This document shows positions 38,377 to 47,189 of a DNA stretch of 64,000 bases, piece after piece (positions within the stretch are counted from its first letter, which is position 1; every line of letters starts with the position of its first letter). The notes below the pieces were generated by a model. The model saw nothing but the letters and a program-made list of their open reading frames with translations, made no database searches and had not been told where the DNA came from. The position numbers were made by a program, and so were the translations under genes. The DNA is from Renibacterium salmoninarum ATCC 33209 (GTDB lineage: Bacteria; Actinomycetota; Actinomycetes; Actinomycetales; Micrococcaceae), in the NCBI RefSeq assembly GCF_000018885.1, contig NC_010168.1:3091251-3155250 (forward strand), given 5' to 3'.

Positions 38377-39884
38377 ATGTGAACCCACCTCCTTTGGGCT
38401 AAGCGGTTGCGGTATTTCCGTAACAGGAGGTTCATTTGCGTCGACCGCCGTATTGCAGGATGTACCTGAGACACGGCAAATCGAATCCGTGCTAACACAG
38501 ACCTAACTATGTTACCGGAAACCATCGATAAGCAATACCCCCCCCGTCGTCGAGTGACGACGGGGGGAAAGAGTTGCACAGGTTGGGCGAGGGCTATTCG
38601 GGTAGCGGCTTGAACGCGGTTTCTCGCAACGCGAAGATTATAGACCGCGAGCGAGATCAAACACAGCACGACTACGTACCAACCAAACAGCCCCGGCACA
38701 CCCCATGTTTTGAAGAGGGTGCCCACAAACGGTGCGGTGTCGCCAAAGATCGCCACCGTGAGCGAGTACGGAAAACCAATCCCCGCGCTCCGAACATGAG
38801 TGGGGATCGTTTCTGCATTAACCGCTGCCGAGATTGAGGTAAACCCACTCAGTACCAACATGCCCACCAAGGTCACCCCCAACGCTCCGACGAAGGTTGA
38901 CTGGGAGACCAGGTACAAACCAGGAACGATTCCCACGGCAAAGATCGCAGATGAAGCAATCAGCAACGGCTTGCGGCCAATCCGGTCGGACAAGATGCCA
39001 ACCAGCGGCTGAATAATCAAGAAGAAGAACAGCCCAATGGTCGAAATGACCAAGAAATCCTTAGTTTCTAGGGAACCGTTGGTAGTTGCATAGGTCGGCA
39101 GGTAAGTGGTCCAGGTGTAATAGAGGATCGTGCCAGAGATGGTTATGCCAACGATCAACAGCGACTGCTTCGGGTATTTGACCAACGCATCAAAGACTTT
39201 CGGCCGCACAGCCTCAGCTTTCACCACAAGGGTCTCTTCGGTGCCACGGCGAATCCACAATCCGACCAAGCTGAGCAATGCGCCAACGAAGAATGGCACC
39301 CGCCAGCCCCAAGCATTCATGTCGTCTTTGCTGAGCGTGCTCAGTAAAAGGGCCGCTAGCCCGGAGGCGAGCAACTGCCCCACTGTGGTGGAGACGTATT
39401 GAAATGATGAGTAAAAACCGCGACGGTTGGCCGGTGCGGACTCCACGAGGAAGACGGTGTTGGCCGCAAACTCGCCACCAACGGATAATCCGGAAATTAG
39501 CCTGCCCAGCACCAAGATGATTGGCGCCCAAATACCGACGGTAGCAAAGCTGGGGGTGAGTCCTACGATCAGGGATCCCAGCCCCATGGCGGAAATGGTC
39601 AATACCAGCGTATTTTTCCGCCCAATTCGATCAGCCAGGTTTCCTACTAACAGCCCGCCGATTGGGCGCAACAGGAAGCTTGCGGCAAAGACTGCGAAGG
39701 CGGAGAGCAGATCAGCGGTCGCATCGCCGGCGTGAAAGATCTGCGGCGCAAAAACTACCGCCAGAAAGCTGTAGATATACCAGTCGTACCATTCAATGGC
39801 GTTACCCACCCCGGAGGCGACAATCTGGCGGAAACGATTACTGACCGGCTGAACGGTCGAGGTAGCTGCTGCGCTCATTGCCAC
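38358..39884 (-). CDS. MFS metabolite:H+ symporter with frameshifted C-terminus
   Basis: A 12-helix MFS transporter of the metabolite:proton symporter (MHS) type, related to ShiA, ProP and KgtP. Seen: [20 protein letters not shown] at the start, then [20 protein letters not shown] with loop 2-3, and [20 protein letters not shown] with loop 8-9. About 414 codons after the start the frame changes: near 38640 one base seems lost, so translation runs to 38358 through unrelated sequence. In the alternative frame the natural tail [13 protein letters not shown] ends at 38594-38596. GTG 39884 has GGAAGT; ATG 39878 is the other choice. Most of the transporter is intact, so the extended product may still work. 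Confidence 0.8.
   Translation of the reverse strand: MAMSAAATSTVQPVSNRFRQIVASGVGNAIEWYDWYIYSFLAVVFAPQIFHAGDATADLLSAFAVFAASFLLRPIGGLLVGNLADRIGRKNTLVLTISAMGLGSLIVGLTPSFATVGIWAPIILVLGRLISGLSVGGEFAANTVFLVESAPANRRGFYSSFQYVSTTVGQLLASGLAALLLSTLSKDDMNAWGWRVPFFVGALLSLVGLWIRRGTEETLVVKAEAVRPKVFDALVKYPKQSLLIVGITISGTILYYTWTTYLPTYATTNGSLETKDFLVISTIGLFFFLIIQPLVGILSDRIGRKPLLIASSAIFAVGIVPGLYLVSQSTFVGALGVTLVGMLVLSGFTSISAAVNAETIPTHVRSAGIGFPYSLTVAIFGDTAPFVGTLFKTWGVPGLFGWYVVVLCLISLAVYNLRVARNRVQAATRIALAQPVQLFPPVVTRRRGGYCLSMVSGNIVRSVLARIRFAVSQVHPAIRRSTQMNLLLRKYRNRLAQRRWVHICVLTN
38540..38567. terminator. GC-rich terminator hairpin
   Basis: CCCCCCGTCGTC (38540-38551) pairs with GACGACGGGGGG (38556-38567) around a GAGT loop, 12 bp with GC-rich stem. 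It stands downstream of the original MFS stop (38594) and upstream of rpsF, fitting transcription termination of the MFS gene. The frameshifted MFS reading frame runs through it. Confidence 0.65.
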
Positions 39885-39943
39885 ATGCTACTTCCGGCCG
39901 ACCGCCAAAGTTGCGGCACGACGTCGTAATCAGTCACTTCCTG

Positions 39944-40010
39944 CCCGTCGAGTGTCGAGTTGTGGTCATTAAACCCCGATTAAAGCGACCACAACTCGAC
40001 ACTCGACGGG
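39944..40010. repeat. Long inverted repeat, family B copy 2
   Basis: Arms 39944-39967 and 39987-40010 are perfect 24-nt reverse complements with a 19-nt loop. The arm begins CCCGTCGAGTGTCGAGTTGT, one base different from family B copy 1 at 9974-10038, 30 kb away. It lies between divergent starts (MFS 39884 minus and DUF1345 40045 plus), so it is not an end-of-gene terminator for these genes. Confidence 0.72.
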
Positions 40011-40044
40011 GGGATAACGGGGAGATGGGGGATACGATCGGCAC

Positions 40045-40714
40045 GTGGAGAATCGAACGCGACGGGCCCGGATTGCACGCAGGCGATTTCTGGTGATGAT
40101 CGCCGCCGCGATCGCGGCACTTTTGCTCACCGGCTTCCTTGATTCCTGGCTGCACGCACCCGCGGTAGCCTGGGCAGTCGCCGCCGGCATTTACGATCTC
40201 TGGATCTGGCTGGCAATCTCAATGATGGATGCGAGCACGACGGCGGCGCACGCCACCGAAGAGGATCCGCGCCGGGATACCGCGAACTTCCTGATCTCGC
40301 TTGCTGCAGTCGCCAGTTTGGGCGCGGTAGCGGTGGTAATGGTCGATGCAAAGGGCGCCGAAGGCCCGGTCCGCGCCGGGTTGGCAGCACTAGCGCTAGT
40401 CACCACCGCCTTATCTTGGCTGCTGGTGCACACGCTTTATACGTTGCGTTAAGCGGAGATCTACTACACCAATAAATCCGCGAGCGGCCAGCCCAGCCCT
40501 GGTGGCATCAGCTTTAACCAGACCGAGCCACCGCAGTACACCGACTTCGCCTATATGTATGGCCTTCAGTTTGGGCATGACCTATCAAGTGTCGGACACC
40601 AACATTGAGACTAGGACTATGCGATCGGCGGCATTACGGCACAGCCTGCTCGCCTTTGTCTTCGGAACGGGCATCCTGGCCACCACCATCAACTGGGTAG
40701 TCAGCCTGGCCTGA
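40045..40714 (+). pseudogene. DUF1345 membrane protein, nonsense plus frameshift
   Basis: From GTG 40045 a membrane protein (FLVMIAAAIAALLLTGFLDS, later AVASLGAVAVVMVDAKGAEG and [18 protein letters not shown]) ends at TAA 40450-40452. The same frame then reads [20 protein letters not shown] and [15 protein letters not shown], and a frameshift at 40554-40561 (TATG duplicated in tandem) gives the natural ending [20 protein letters not shown] to [12 protein letters not shown] at 40714. The EIYYTN, FNQ and DFAY landmarks are the DUF1345 pattern. Two lesions indicate an old pseudogene. The function of the family is unknown. Confidence 0.82.
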
Positions 40715-40841
40715 GCCAAATAGATCAAGCCTTGACGTGGCCTGGGTCACGATGCGAACTCACATGAAGTACGGCGAGAGATCTCAGGTTAGTCGCTGAT
40801 AGTTTCTTCGAGATACCCATTGTCAACCTCGAGGAACTACC

Positions 40842-41762
40842 GTGTCGATTGCCCCGGCCATCGCGTCAATTGACGCGGCACCGCGATCTGGGTGGCGCAC
40901 GCTGCTTCGGGACCGTTGGGGAATATTCGGTGGTTCGTTAGTCCTGGTTTTCATCCTTTTAGCCATCGCGGCACCGCTAGTTGCCGGGCTGAGCAGAAAC
41001 GATCCTTACGCTTATCACTTAGACAAACTCGATGGCTCTAGCGCACCAGCAGGTTTTGGCGGCGGCATCAGCGCATCGCATTGGTTTGGCGTGGAACCGC
41101 TCACTGGACGCGATCTATTTTCCATCGTGGTTTTCGGTGCCCAAACTTCCCTGTTCGTTGGAATTAGCGCAACCATCGTCGCAGTCGTTTTGGGCACGGT
41201 CATTGGACTGAGCGCCGGATATTTCGGCGGCTGGTGGGACACCGTGAGCAGCCGAGCCACTGACGTACTACTGGGCTTCCCCGGCTTGATCTTCATGATC
41301 GCATTGGGTGCGATTGTACCTGTCGAAACCAATAAAACCTTGCTGCTAATTGGCGTCATCGGCTTCTTTTGCTGGCCCCGAATCGCACGGGTAGTCCGAG
41401 CTGAAACTATGAGCATCCGGCAGTGAACCTTCGTGCAAGCTTCGGCCGCGATGGGCGGAAATCCTGTGCACGTGATTCGCACTCAAGTTTTACCCAATCT
41501 TTGGCCGACCGTGATCATTTTCGCCACGCTGAGCATTCCCGCGATGATTGGCTCCGAGGCCGCGTTATCCTTTCTAGGCGTCGGCGTGCCACCGCCCACT
41601 CCGGCCTGGGGCCGCTCAATTGGCGCCTCAGTGGGCTGGGTGCAAACCGACCCGTGGTACCTGATTTTCCCCGGCATCGCTTTGTGCTTGGTGACCCTGG
41701 GCTTCAATCTTTTCGGTGATGCGCTACGCGACGCTTTCGATCCGAAGGACGCGCACTCATGA
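40842..41762 (+). pseudogene. Dipeptide/oligopeptide ABC permease DppC-like, nonsense mutation
   Basis: An OppC/DppC-type inner-membrane permease. From GTG 40842 the frame shows RTLLRDRWGIFGGSLVLVF, GGISASHWFGVEPLTGRDLF, LLGFPGLIFMIALGAIVP and RIARVVRAETMSIRQ, where TGA at 41424-41426 intervenes (probably CGA to TGA). It resumes TFVQASAAMGGNPVHVIRTQ, with the EAA-like loop VIRTQVLPNLWPTVIIF and LSFLGVGVPPPTPAWG, to 41762. Its end overlaps the start of the second permease by 4 nt (ATGA). Confidence 0.86.
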
Positions 41763-42784
41763 GCCTTCTAAAATACTTGCTGCTGCGTATTGGCGGCATC
41801 ATCCTGGTCCTACTCATAGTCGCGGTCACCACGTTTCTGGTCTTCAATTTGCTACCGCAAAACGTCTCAGAGTTGAGCTGCGGTAAACCTTGCACACCGG
41901 AAAGACTCAGTGAAGTCCGTACATTCATGGGTTACGACCAACCGCTACTGAACCAGATCTGGAACTTCTTGAGCGGCATCGTCACTGGTCGCACCTTTGG
42001 CCAGGGCCCAGCAGCCGTGCAATGCGGCGCGCCATGCTTTGGCTACTCTTTCCGACTTGGCGTTCCGGTGACTGATTTGATCGGCCAAGCTTTCCCGATC
42101 ACGCTTTCGATCGCCGTCGGTGCGGCCGTACTTTGGCTAATTTTTGGTGTTGGCGCAGGGGTGCTCTCTGCAGTGAAAAAGGGAACCTTCGCAGACCGCG
42201 CCGTGATGGGCGTGGCTATGATCGGCGTCTCAAAGCCAAGCTATTTGCTGGCCTTGCTCGGCATTTTGTTCTTCGGCTTCACACTGAACATCTTGCCGGT
42301 GGGCGGCTATGTTCCGATTACCGAAAATCCCTTGGAGTGGGCTTGGCTCCTATTGCTGCCATGGACCGTTTTAGCCTTCTTGCACGCCGCCGTCTACGCG
42401 AGAATTAGCCGCGGTCAAATGCTTGAAGCAATGGGTGAAGACTACATCCGCACGGCGCGGGCCAAAGGCCTTCGAGAGCGGACCGTGGTGGGCAAGCATG
42501 GCTTACGCAACGTGCTGCTGCCAGTGGTGACATTGCTTGGCTTGGACTTAGGCGGCTTACTTGGCGGCGCCGTGATCTCCGAAAAGATCTTCAGCATGCA
42601 AGGCCTGGGCGCGCAGCTGCTCGACGCGGTAGGAAACATGGATTTACCGGTCATGTTGGGCATCACCTTGTTTGCCGCGTTTTTGATTATTGGCGCAAAT
42701 TTCATTGTCGACTTGTTGTATTTGGTCCTCGACCTTCGGGTCAAAAGACCAACCAAGAATCGAGCACCAGCTCTTTCCGTTTAG
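41759..42784 (+). CDS. Dipeptide/oligopeptide ABC permease DppB-like
   Basis: A 341-residue inner-membrane subunit of a peptide/nickel-type ABC importer. Seen: six predicted helices; YLLLRIGGIILVLLIVAVTT at the start, DYIRTARAKGLRERTVVGKH before HGLRNVLLPVVTLLGLDLGG (EAA coupling loop), and DLPVMLGITLFAAFLIIGAN near the end. ATG 41759 overlaps the DppC stop. It is open throughout, but its partner DppC is broken and the binding protein is truncated, so it has no intact transporter. No ATPase genes are visible. It is an orphan component. Confidence 0.85.
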   Translation: MSLLKYLLLRIGGIILVLLIVAVTTFLVFNLLPQNVSELSCGKPCTPERLSEVRTFMGYDQPLLNQIWNFLSGIVTGRTFGQGPAAVQCGAPCFGYSFRLGVPVTDLIGQAFPITLSIAVGAAVLWLIFGVGAGVLSAVKKGTFADRAVMGVAMIGVSKPSYLLALLGILFFGFTLNILPVGGYVPITENPLEWAWLLLLPWTVLAFLHAAVYARISRGQMLEAMGEDYIRTARAKGLRERTVVGKHGLRNVLLPVVTLLGLDLGGLLGGAVISEKIFSMQGLGAQLLDAVGNMDLPVMLGITLFAAFLIIGANFIVDLLYLVLDLRVKRPTKNRAPALSV

Positions 42785-42838
42785 AACCGTTAAACCCGCA
42801 TAAAACTCATTAGCACTGGACCGCAGAGAAGGAAACTC

Positions 42839-43564
42839 ATGAAATTGGCAAAGAGCCTCGGTGCCATAGCGCTCGTCGCAGTGTTGGGGCTGACGGCATG
42901 CAACGCTAACCCGAGCAGTTCGACGTCGGGCAGCAGCGAGGCAGTCACCAAAGGCGGCACCCTGAACATCTTGACGGCGTCCACCGAGATCAATCTGGAC
43001 CCAGCCAAGAGCCAGAACCTGGCCATCACCACCCTTGGACTCATCGAGCGTCGCCTGACTACCTGGGATATCTCAGCTGACGGACCGGCCAAAGTGGTTC
43101 CTGATCTGGCCACCGACACCGGGCGGGCTAGCGATGACGGCAAGACCTGGACGTTCACGCTCAAAGACGGCGTGAAGTACGACGACGGCAGCCCGGTCAC
43201 CACAGCCGACGTCAAGTATGGTCTGGAGCGCTCTTTTGCACCGGAGCTTTCCGGCGGCCTGGGCTACCACAAGGCATTGCTAGTTGGTGGCGAGAGCTAC
43301 AAAGGGCCCTACGCGAGTAAGAAACTGGATTCGATTGAAACACCGGATGCGAAGACCATCATTTTCAAGATGAATAAAGCATACGGCGACTGGCCTTGGA
43401 TTGCTTCGATGCCAGCATTTGCGCCGGTACCTGCCGCGCGCGACACAGATCCGCAGCAATATGCGGCCAAAATCGCGGCCACTGGCCCCTACCAGTTGGA
43501 CAGCTACCAACAGGGTGTTGCGTTGAAACTCAAACGGAACCCCAATTGGAGTGCGGATACGGGC
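42839..43564 (+). pseudogene. Oligopeptide-binding lipoprotein, truncated by IS994-like element
   Basis: An OppA/DppA-type substrate-binding lipoprotein. ATG 42839 gives KLAKSLGAIALVAVLGLTAC (lipobox LTAC), followed by GGTLNILTASTEINLDPAKS and LKDGVKYDDGSPVTTADVKY, which are N-lobe hallmarks. It runs for 242 codons to the element boundary (ADTG then the TGA supplied by the element's first codon), about 45% of the usual about 540 residues. The C-lobe is gone on both sides of the element. The gene is therefore non-functional. It is the last surviving gene of the operon. Confidence 0.86.
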
Positions 43565-43594
43565 TGAATCGCTCCGGTGTGTCCGGAGGGTTTC

Positions 43595-44485
43595 TCAGAC
43601 GATGAGCCTGTCGGCGGCTGCCGTGCTCTGGTAGTGATTGTAGTAGTGGTTTTCTAGCTCTACTGGTGGGATGTCTCCGCAGTACTGGTAGAGCCTTCGG
43701 TGGTTGTACCAATCGGCCCATTCAGCGGTGCCGATTTCGACTTCTTCTAGAGTCCGCCAGGGCTTGCCGGGTTTGATCAGCTCGGTCTTATAAAGCCCGT
43801 TGATGGTTTCCGCCAAGGCGTTGTCGTAACTATCACCCACAGAACCGATCGAGGGGCGGATACCGGCCTGGGCCAGGCGTTCGGTGAAGGCCAAGGAGGC
43901 GTATTGAGCCCCGGCATCGTGATGATGAATCACCCCGGAAATCTCAGCCCCGGCCCGTTCACGACTCCAGATTGCCTGATTAACTGCGTTGAGCACTAGC
44001 ACGGTGTTCATAGAAGCACTCGCTGACCAGCCCAGGATCCTCCGAGAGTAGGCATCGATCACGAAGGCAACATAGACCCACCCGGACCAGGTCGAAACAT
44101 AGGTGAAATCATCTACCCATAGCCGATCCGGTGCCGTTGGTGTGAAATCACGGCGGACCAAGTCCTTCGCTCGGGCTGCCTTCGAGTCTTTGATCGTGGT
44201 GCGTTTGACCTTGCCACGGACCGCACCCTGTATGCCAAGTAACCCCATGAGCCGTTCTACCGTGCACCTGGCCACCGGCACACCTTCACGGTTCATCGCC
44301 AACCAGACTTTCCTGGTGCCGTAAACCCCGTAATTAGCGGCATACACCTTCTGGATCACGGGCTTGAGCACCTCATCACGTTGTTCTCGGTGAGATCGTG
44401 TTTTATCCACCCATTCGTAGTACGTGGACGGGGTGGTCTTCACCCCGTCCCAGTAAGCACCTGGCAGATCGACTCGACACCCCAC
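43595..44485 (-). CDS. IS994-like transposase OrfB
   Basis: The DDE catalytic half of the IS3-type transposase, 296 residues from 44485. It has the helix-turn-helix_21 linker (TRKVWLAMNREGVPVARCTV) and catalytic segments RLWVDDFTYVSTWSG, HHHDAGAQYASLAF and DNALAETINGLYKTEL. The N-terminal YYEWVDKTRSHREQRDEVLK part is in frame here, whereas copy 1 lost it through one extra G. The start codon is a GTG and may not be used: in IS3 elements this ORF is made as a frameshift fusion with OrfA. Confidence 0.86.
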   Translation of the reverse strand: MGCRVDLPGAYWDGVKTTPSTYYEWVDKTRSHREQRDEVLKPVIQKVYAANYGVYGTRKVWLAMNREGVPVARCTVERLMGLLGIQGAVRGKVKRTTIKDSKAARAKDLVRRDFTPTAPDRLWVDDFTYVSTWSGWVYVAFVIDAYSRRILGWSASASMNTVLVLNAVNQAIWSRERAGAEISGVIHHHDAGAQYASLAFTERLAQAGIRPSIGSVGDSYDNALAETINGLYKTELIKPGKPWRTLEEVEIGTAEWADWYNHRRLYQYCGDIPPVELENHYYNHYQSTAAADRLIV

Positions 44486-44494
44486 CGCAATCCA

Positions 44495-44860
44495 TTATTC
44501 TCGCGGTGACCGGCATGGTCCTTGATGTATTTCACGATCAGTGTTGTGGCGGTCGAGTTCGACCGCGACAAAAGCTGAAGCACTCCGAAGGATCGCGTTC
44601 GCCCGTTTCAGCTCAGCGTTCTCACGCCGTAACCGTTTCAGCTCGGCCGATTCCGTGCTCGTTGTTCCAGTTCTAGTACCAACATCGATCTCGGCTTGCC
44701 GGACCCATTTACGCACCGTTTCCGGCACACCCACACCCAAAAGCTGGGCAACTTTTTGCATCGCCGCCCACTCCGAAGATGCACCCTCCATCTCCGCCAC
44801 CATGCGCACCGTATGATCCTTCAACTCCTGCGGATACCGTGTCGTAGTTTTCCCTGCCAT
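44495..44860 (-). CDS. IS994-like transposase OrfA
   Basis: A 121-residue HTH protein (YPQELKDHTVRMVAEMEGAS, then GVGVPETVRKWVRQAEIDVG) with a coiled coil (LKRLRRENAELKRANAILRS), differing from copy 1 by a few residues (H for R in KDHTV and V for F in SAFVAVEL). ATG 44860 lies 50 bp inside the right terminal repeat. Confidence 0.88.
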   Translation of the reverse strand: MAGKTTTRYPQELKDHTVRMVAEMEGASSEWAAMQKVAQLLGVGVPETVRKWVRQAEIDVGTRTGTTSTESAELKRLRRENAELKRANAILRSASAFVAVELDRHNTDREIHQGPCRSPRE

Positions 44861-44927
44861 GTCCTGATCCTCTCAAACAAGAAAGTCTCCGGACACACCG
44901 GGGCGATTCACCTCGAAGGGAAGTAAT

Positions 44928-45974
44928 GTGATCAAATCAGTGCCCACCCGGGCCACGATGAAAGACGTTGCCGCAAGGGCCGGTGTGGGCTTGGCGACGG
45001 TTTTGCGCGTGGTAAATGGCGATGCCAATGTGAGTAATCGGACCAAGGTTCTAGTCGACCAAGCGATTGCCGAATTAGGCTTCCGTCGAAATGACAGCGC
45101 CAGACTATTGCGGCAAGGGATAGCTGCCAGTATTGGCGTGGTGCTCGACGATGTTGCGGATCCGTTTTTCGCCATGCTCAATCGCGCCGTCGAAGCGAAA
45201 GCCATTGAACGTCATGTTTTAGCGATGACCGTCTCAACCGGAAATGACGCCGAACAGGCTCGCGAGCTCATCAATGCACTGTGTGCGCGCCGAGTTGACG
45301 GTCTGATCGTAGCAGCGCCCCGTGGCACCGATGAGAGCTATCTACGTCATGAAATCCAGGCGGGAACGCCAGTAGTTTTTGTTGACAGGCCACCTGTCGA
45401 CCTGGCTACCGACGCCGTACTGAGCGACAACCTTGGTGGCGCCCGGAACGGCGTCGACCATTTGATTGCCCAGGGGCATAGCCGAATTGCCTGCCTCAGT
45501 GACGGTAGTGATTTGTATAGCGTTCATCAGCGGGTGCAGGGTTACTGGCAGGCGTTGGCCAACGCCAATATTGCCGCGGAAGCAAAGCTGTAACACGCTG
45601 ATGGTCGTGACGGCATCAAGTTAGCGCAATGGCTAGCGGACCTGGAGAAACTGCCAACAGAACAACAACCCAGCGCAATTTTTTGCACCAATAGCCGGGC
45701 TTCGGTAGCGGTACTTCATGCGCTGGGCGATCAACGCAATGCCGGAATCAGCTCCAACAACTTGGCTCTGGTATGTTTCGACGACTTCGAGCTGGCCGAT
45801 GTGATGGACCCTGGCATCACCGTGGTGGCGCAAGATCCAGCAACAATTGGCCAGCGGGCCGCTGAACTACTTTTCCAAAGGCTCGACGGCGAAGTCGGCC
45901 ATGCGCAACGCATTATGGTGCCCACCCGACTCATTCCACGCGGCTCCGGTGAACTAGCACCTGCGAGCCGCTGA
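44928..45974 (+). pseudogene. LacI family transcriptional regulator, nonsense mutation
   Basis: From GTG 44928 (AAGGGAAG site, 18 bp beyond the IS end) the frame reads MKDVAARAGVGLATVLRVVN, the LacI-type HTH, followed by VLVDQAIAELGFRRNDSARL hinge and the periplasmic-binding-like domain (ASIGVVLDDVADPFFAML, VDGLIVAAPRGTDESYL). TAA at 45591-45593 (after AEAKL) interrupts; the same frame continues IKLAQWLADLEKLPTEQQPS, SAIFCTNSRASVAVLH and VCFDDFELADVMDPGITVVA to 45974. One nonsense substitution, with full length restored otherwise. It perhaps controlled genes now lost. It converges on the HxlR gene. Confidence 0.87.
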
Positions 45975-45980
45975 GCAACT

Positions 45981-46370
45981 TTAGTGCGCAGCAGCCAAGA
46001 TGGCCTCGTCTTGCGCAGCGTCATAGGAATCCCTAGCAGCATCCATCTGCACAACATTGCTTTCGGCCCATTGTCTGAGCGTTTTCAGCGGCGGCAAAAG
46101 GCTTCGCCCTAAGTCCGTAAGCTCATAGTCGACGCGGGGTGGCACCTGGGCATAAACGGTTCGCGTAAGCAGTCCATCTCGCTCCAAAGCACGCAGCGTC
46201 TGGGTAAGAACCTTAGGCGTCACCACCGCTACCATGCCGCGCAAGTCAGTGAATCGCATCGGTCCAGCTTCAAGAACTTGGATTACCAAAGACGCCCATT
46301 TGTCCCCGATGCGTTGAAAAACCAGCCGAGACGGGCAATTTGGGTCCAAAATATTTGGTTCAAGCAACAT
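45981..46370 (-). CDS. HxlR-type winged-helix regulator
   Basis: A 129-residue HxlR/DUF24 regulator, a MarR-like winged helix often sensing electrophiles through a cysteine. Seen: NCPSRLVFQRIGDKWASLVI, MRFTDLRGMVAVVTPKVLTQ (recognition helix region), TLRALERDGLLTRTVYAQVP and PPRVDYELTDLGRSLLPPL, the complete domain. One cysteine is in NCPSR near residue 12. ATG 46370 opens toward a divergent NAD(P)-binding gene, with an AGTATC-spaced-GATACT inverted repeat between them. This is the common HxlR/quinone-reductase or NmrA-type arrangement. Confidence 0.86.
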   Translation of the reverse strand: MLLEPNILDPNCPSRLVFQRIGDKWASLVIQVLEAGPMRFTDLRGMVAVVTPKVLTQTLRALERDGLLTRTVYAQVPPRVDYELTDLGRSLLPPLKTLRQWAESNVVQMDAARDSYDAAQDEAILAAAH

Positions 46371-46420
46371 AACTCTGCCTATCAGTATCTTTCAGGTAAC
46401 TAGGTTTCTTTGAAGCTATC

Positions 46421-46437
46421 AGTATCCAACAGATACT
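46421..46437. promoter_or_regulatory. HxlR operator candidate
   Basis: AGTATC and GATACT form a 6-bp inverted repeat with a 5-nt spacer, in the 102-bp gap between the divergent hxlR gene and the NAD(P)-binding gene. AGTATCT and CAGTATC occur repeatedly in the same gap (46383-46437). Binding is inferred from position and symmetry. Confidence 0.45.
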
Positions 46438-46472
46438 TTTAGATTACCCGAAAAGCTACTCCAGGAGGAAAT

Positions 46473-47090
46473 ATGAAAATCGCCGTTATCGGAGCCACCG
46501 GCATGGTCGGTCGCGAAGTTGCTGCTGAAGCTCTCAAGCGTGGCCATCAAGTGACCGCTGTATCTCGAGCTGGAAGCCCGGTTGAGTCCTCAGCTGCCGC
46601 AACTGCGCAGGCCGCGACTTTGGGCGACGTCGTTGAGATGACCGCCCTTGCCCAAGCGCACGACGTCGTTATCTCAGCTACCGGTCCAAGCCGCACCGGC
46701 GGCGACCACCAAGAATGGTTGAACGCGAACCAGCGCACCTTCGACGCCATTGGAGATACCAGAATTTTAGTAGTCGGCGGAGCGGGTTCATTGCTGCTCC
46801 CGGACGGCAGTCGTCTAGTGGATTCGGCAGAGTTTCCAGAGGCCTATAAGGCTGAGGCACTCAGCGCGGCTCGTTTGCTGGAACTGCTGAGGAGCCAGGC
46901 CGAGCGTTTGGACTGGACCATGCTCAGCCCTTCGCCCGTCATAGCACCCGGCGAGCGCACCGGCAACTACACGACGGCAAAAGACACGCCGGCCGGCGAC
47001 AAGATCTCCAGCCAAGACTTCGCCGTTGCCATGCTCGACGAAGTTGAAAAACCAGCACACCGTCGCGCGCGGTTTACCGCTGCGAACTGA
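46473..47090 (+). CDS. NAD(P)H-binding NmrA/YwnB-like protein
   Basis: A 205-residue short-chain-dehydrogenase-like protein of the NAD(P)-binding NmrA/YwnB class. Seen: the dinucleotide motif IAVIGATGMVGREVAAEALK, QAHDVVISATGPSRTGGDHQ, RILVVGGAGSLLLPDGSRLV, and the C-terminal part RSQAERLDWTMLSPSPVIAP; no catalytic Tyr-Lys pair is evident. ATG 46473 follows AGGAGGAAAT. It is divergent from the HxlR regulator, which probably controls it as a response to quinones or electrophiles. The physiological substrate is unknown. Confidence 0.82.
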   Translation: MKIAVIGATGMVGREVAAEALKRGHQVTAVSRAGSPVESSAAATAQAATLGDVVEMTALAQAHDVVISATGPSRTGGDHQEWLNANQRTFDAIGDTRILVVGGAGSLLLPDGSRLVDSAEFPEAYKAEALSAARLLELLRSQAERLDWTMLSPSPVIAPGERTGNYTTAKDTPAGDKISSQDFAVAMLDEVEKPAHRRARFTAAN

Positions 47091-47189
47091 CCTATTCAGC
47101 TACACATTGGCCCCCCATCCCGAAAAGGATTGGGGGCCAATGTTATTCAGGCGTTTCCCGATATTCGGGCGACAGCCAAGCCGTCGAGT

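Larger units (their letters stand above)
43565..44910 (-). mobile_element. IS994-like IS3-family element, copy 2
   Basis: A 1346-bp element ending in TGAATCG...CGATTCA terminal repeats (left end TGAATCGCTCCGGTGTGTCC, one end with two base changes from copy 1). It is nearly identical to copy 1 at 8387-9733 and has the same orientation. There is no visible target duplication (left flank ...ACGGGC, right flank CCTCGA), and the flanks are a truncated binding protein and a LacI gene, so it is a deletion junction. Confidence 0.9.
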
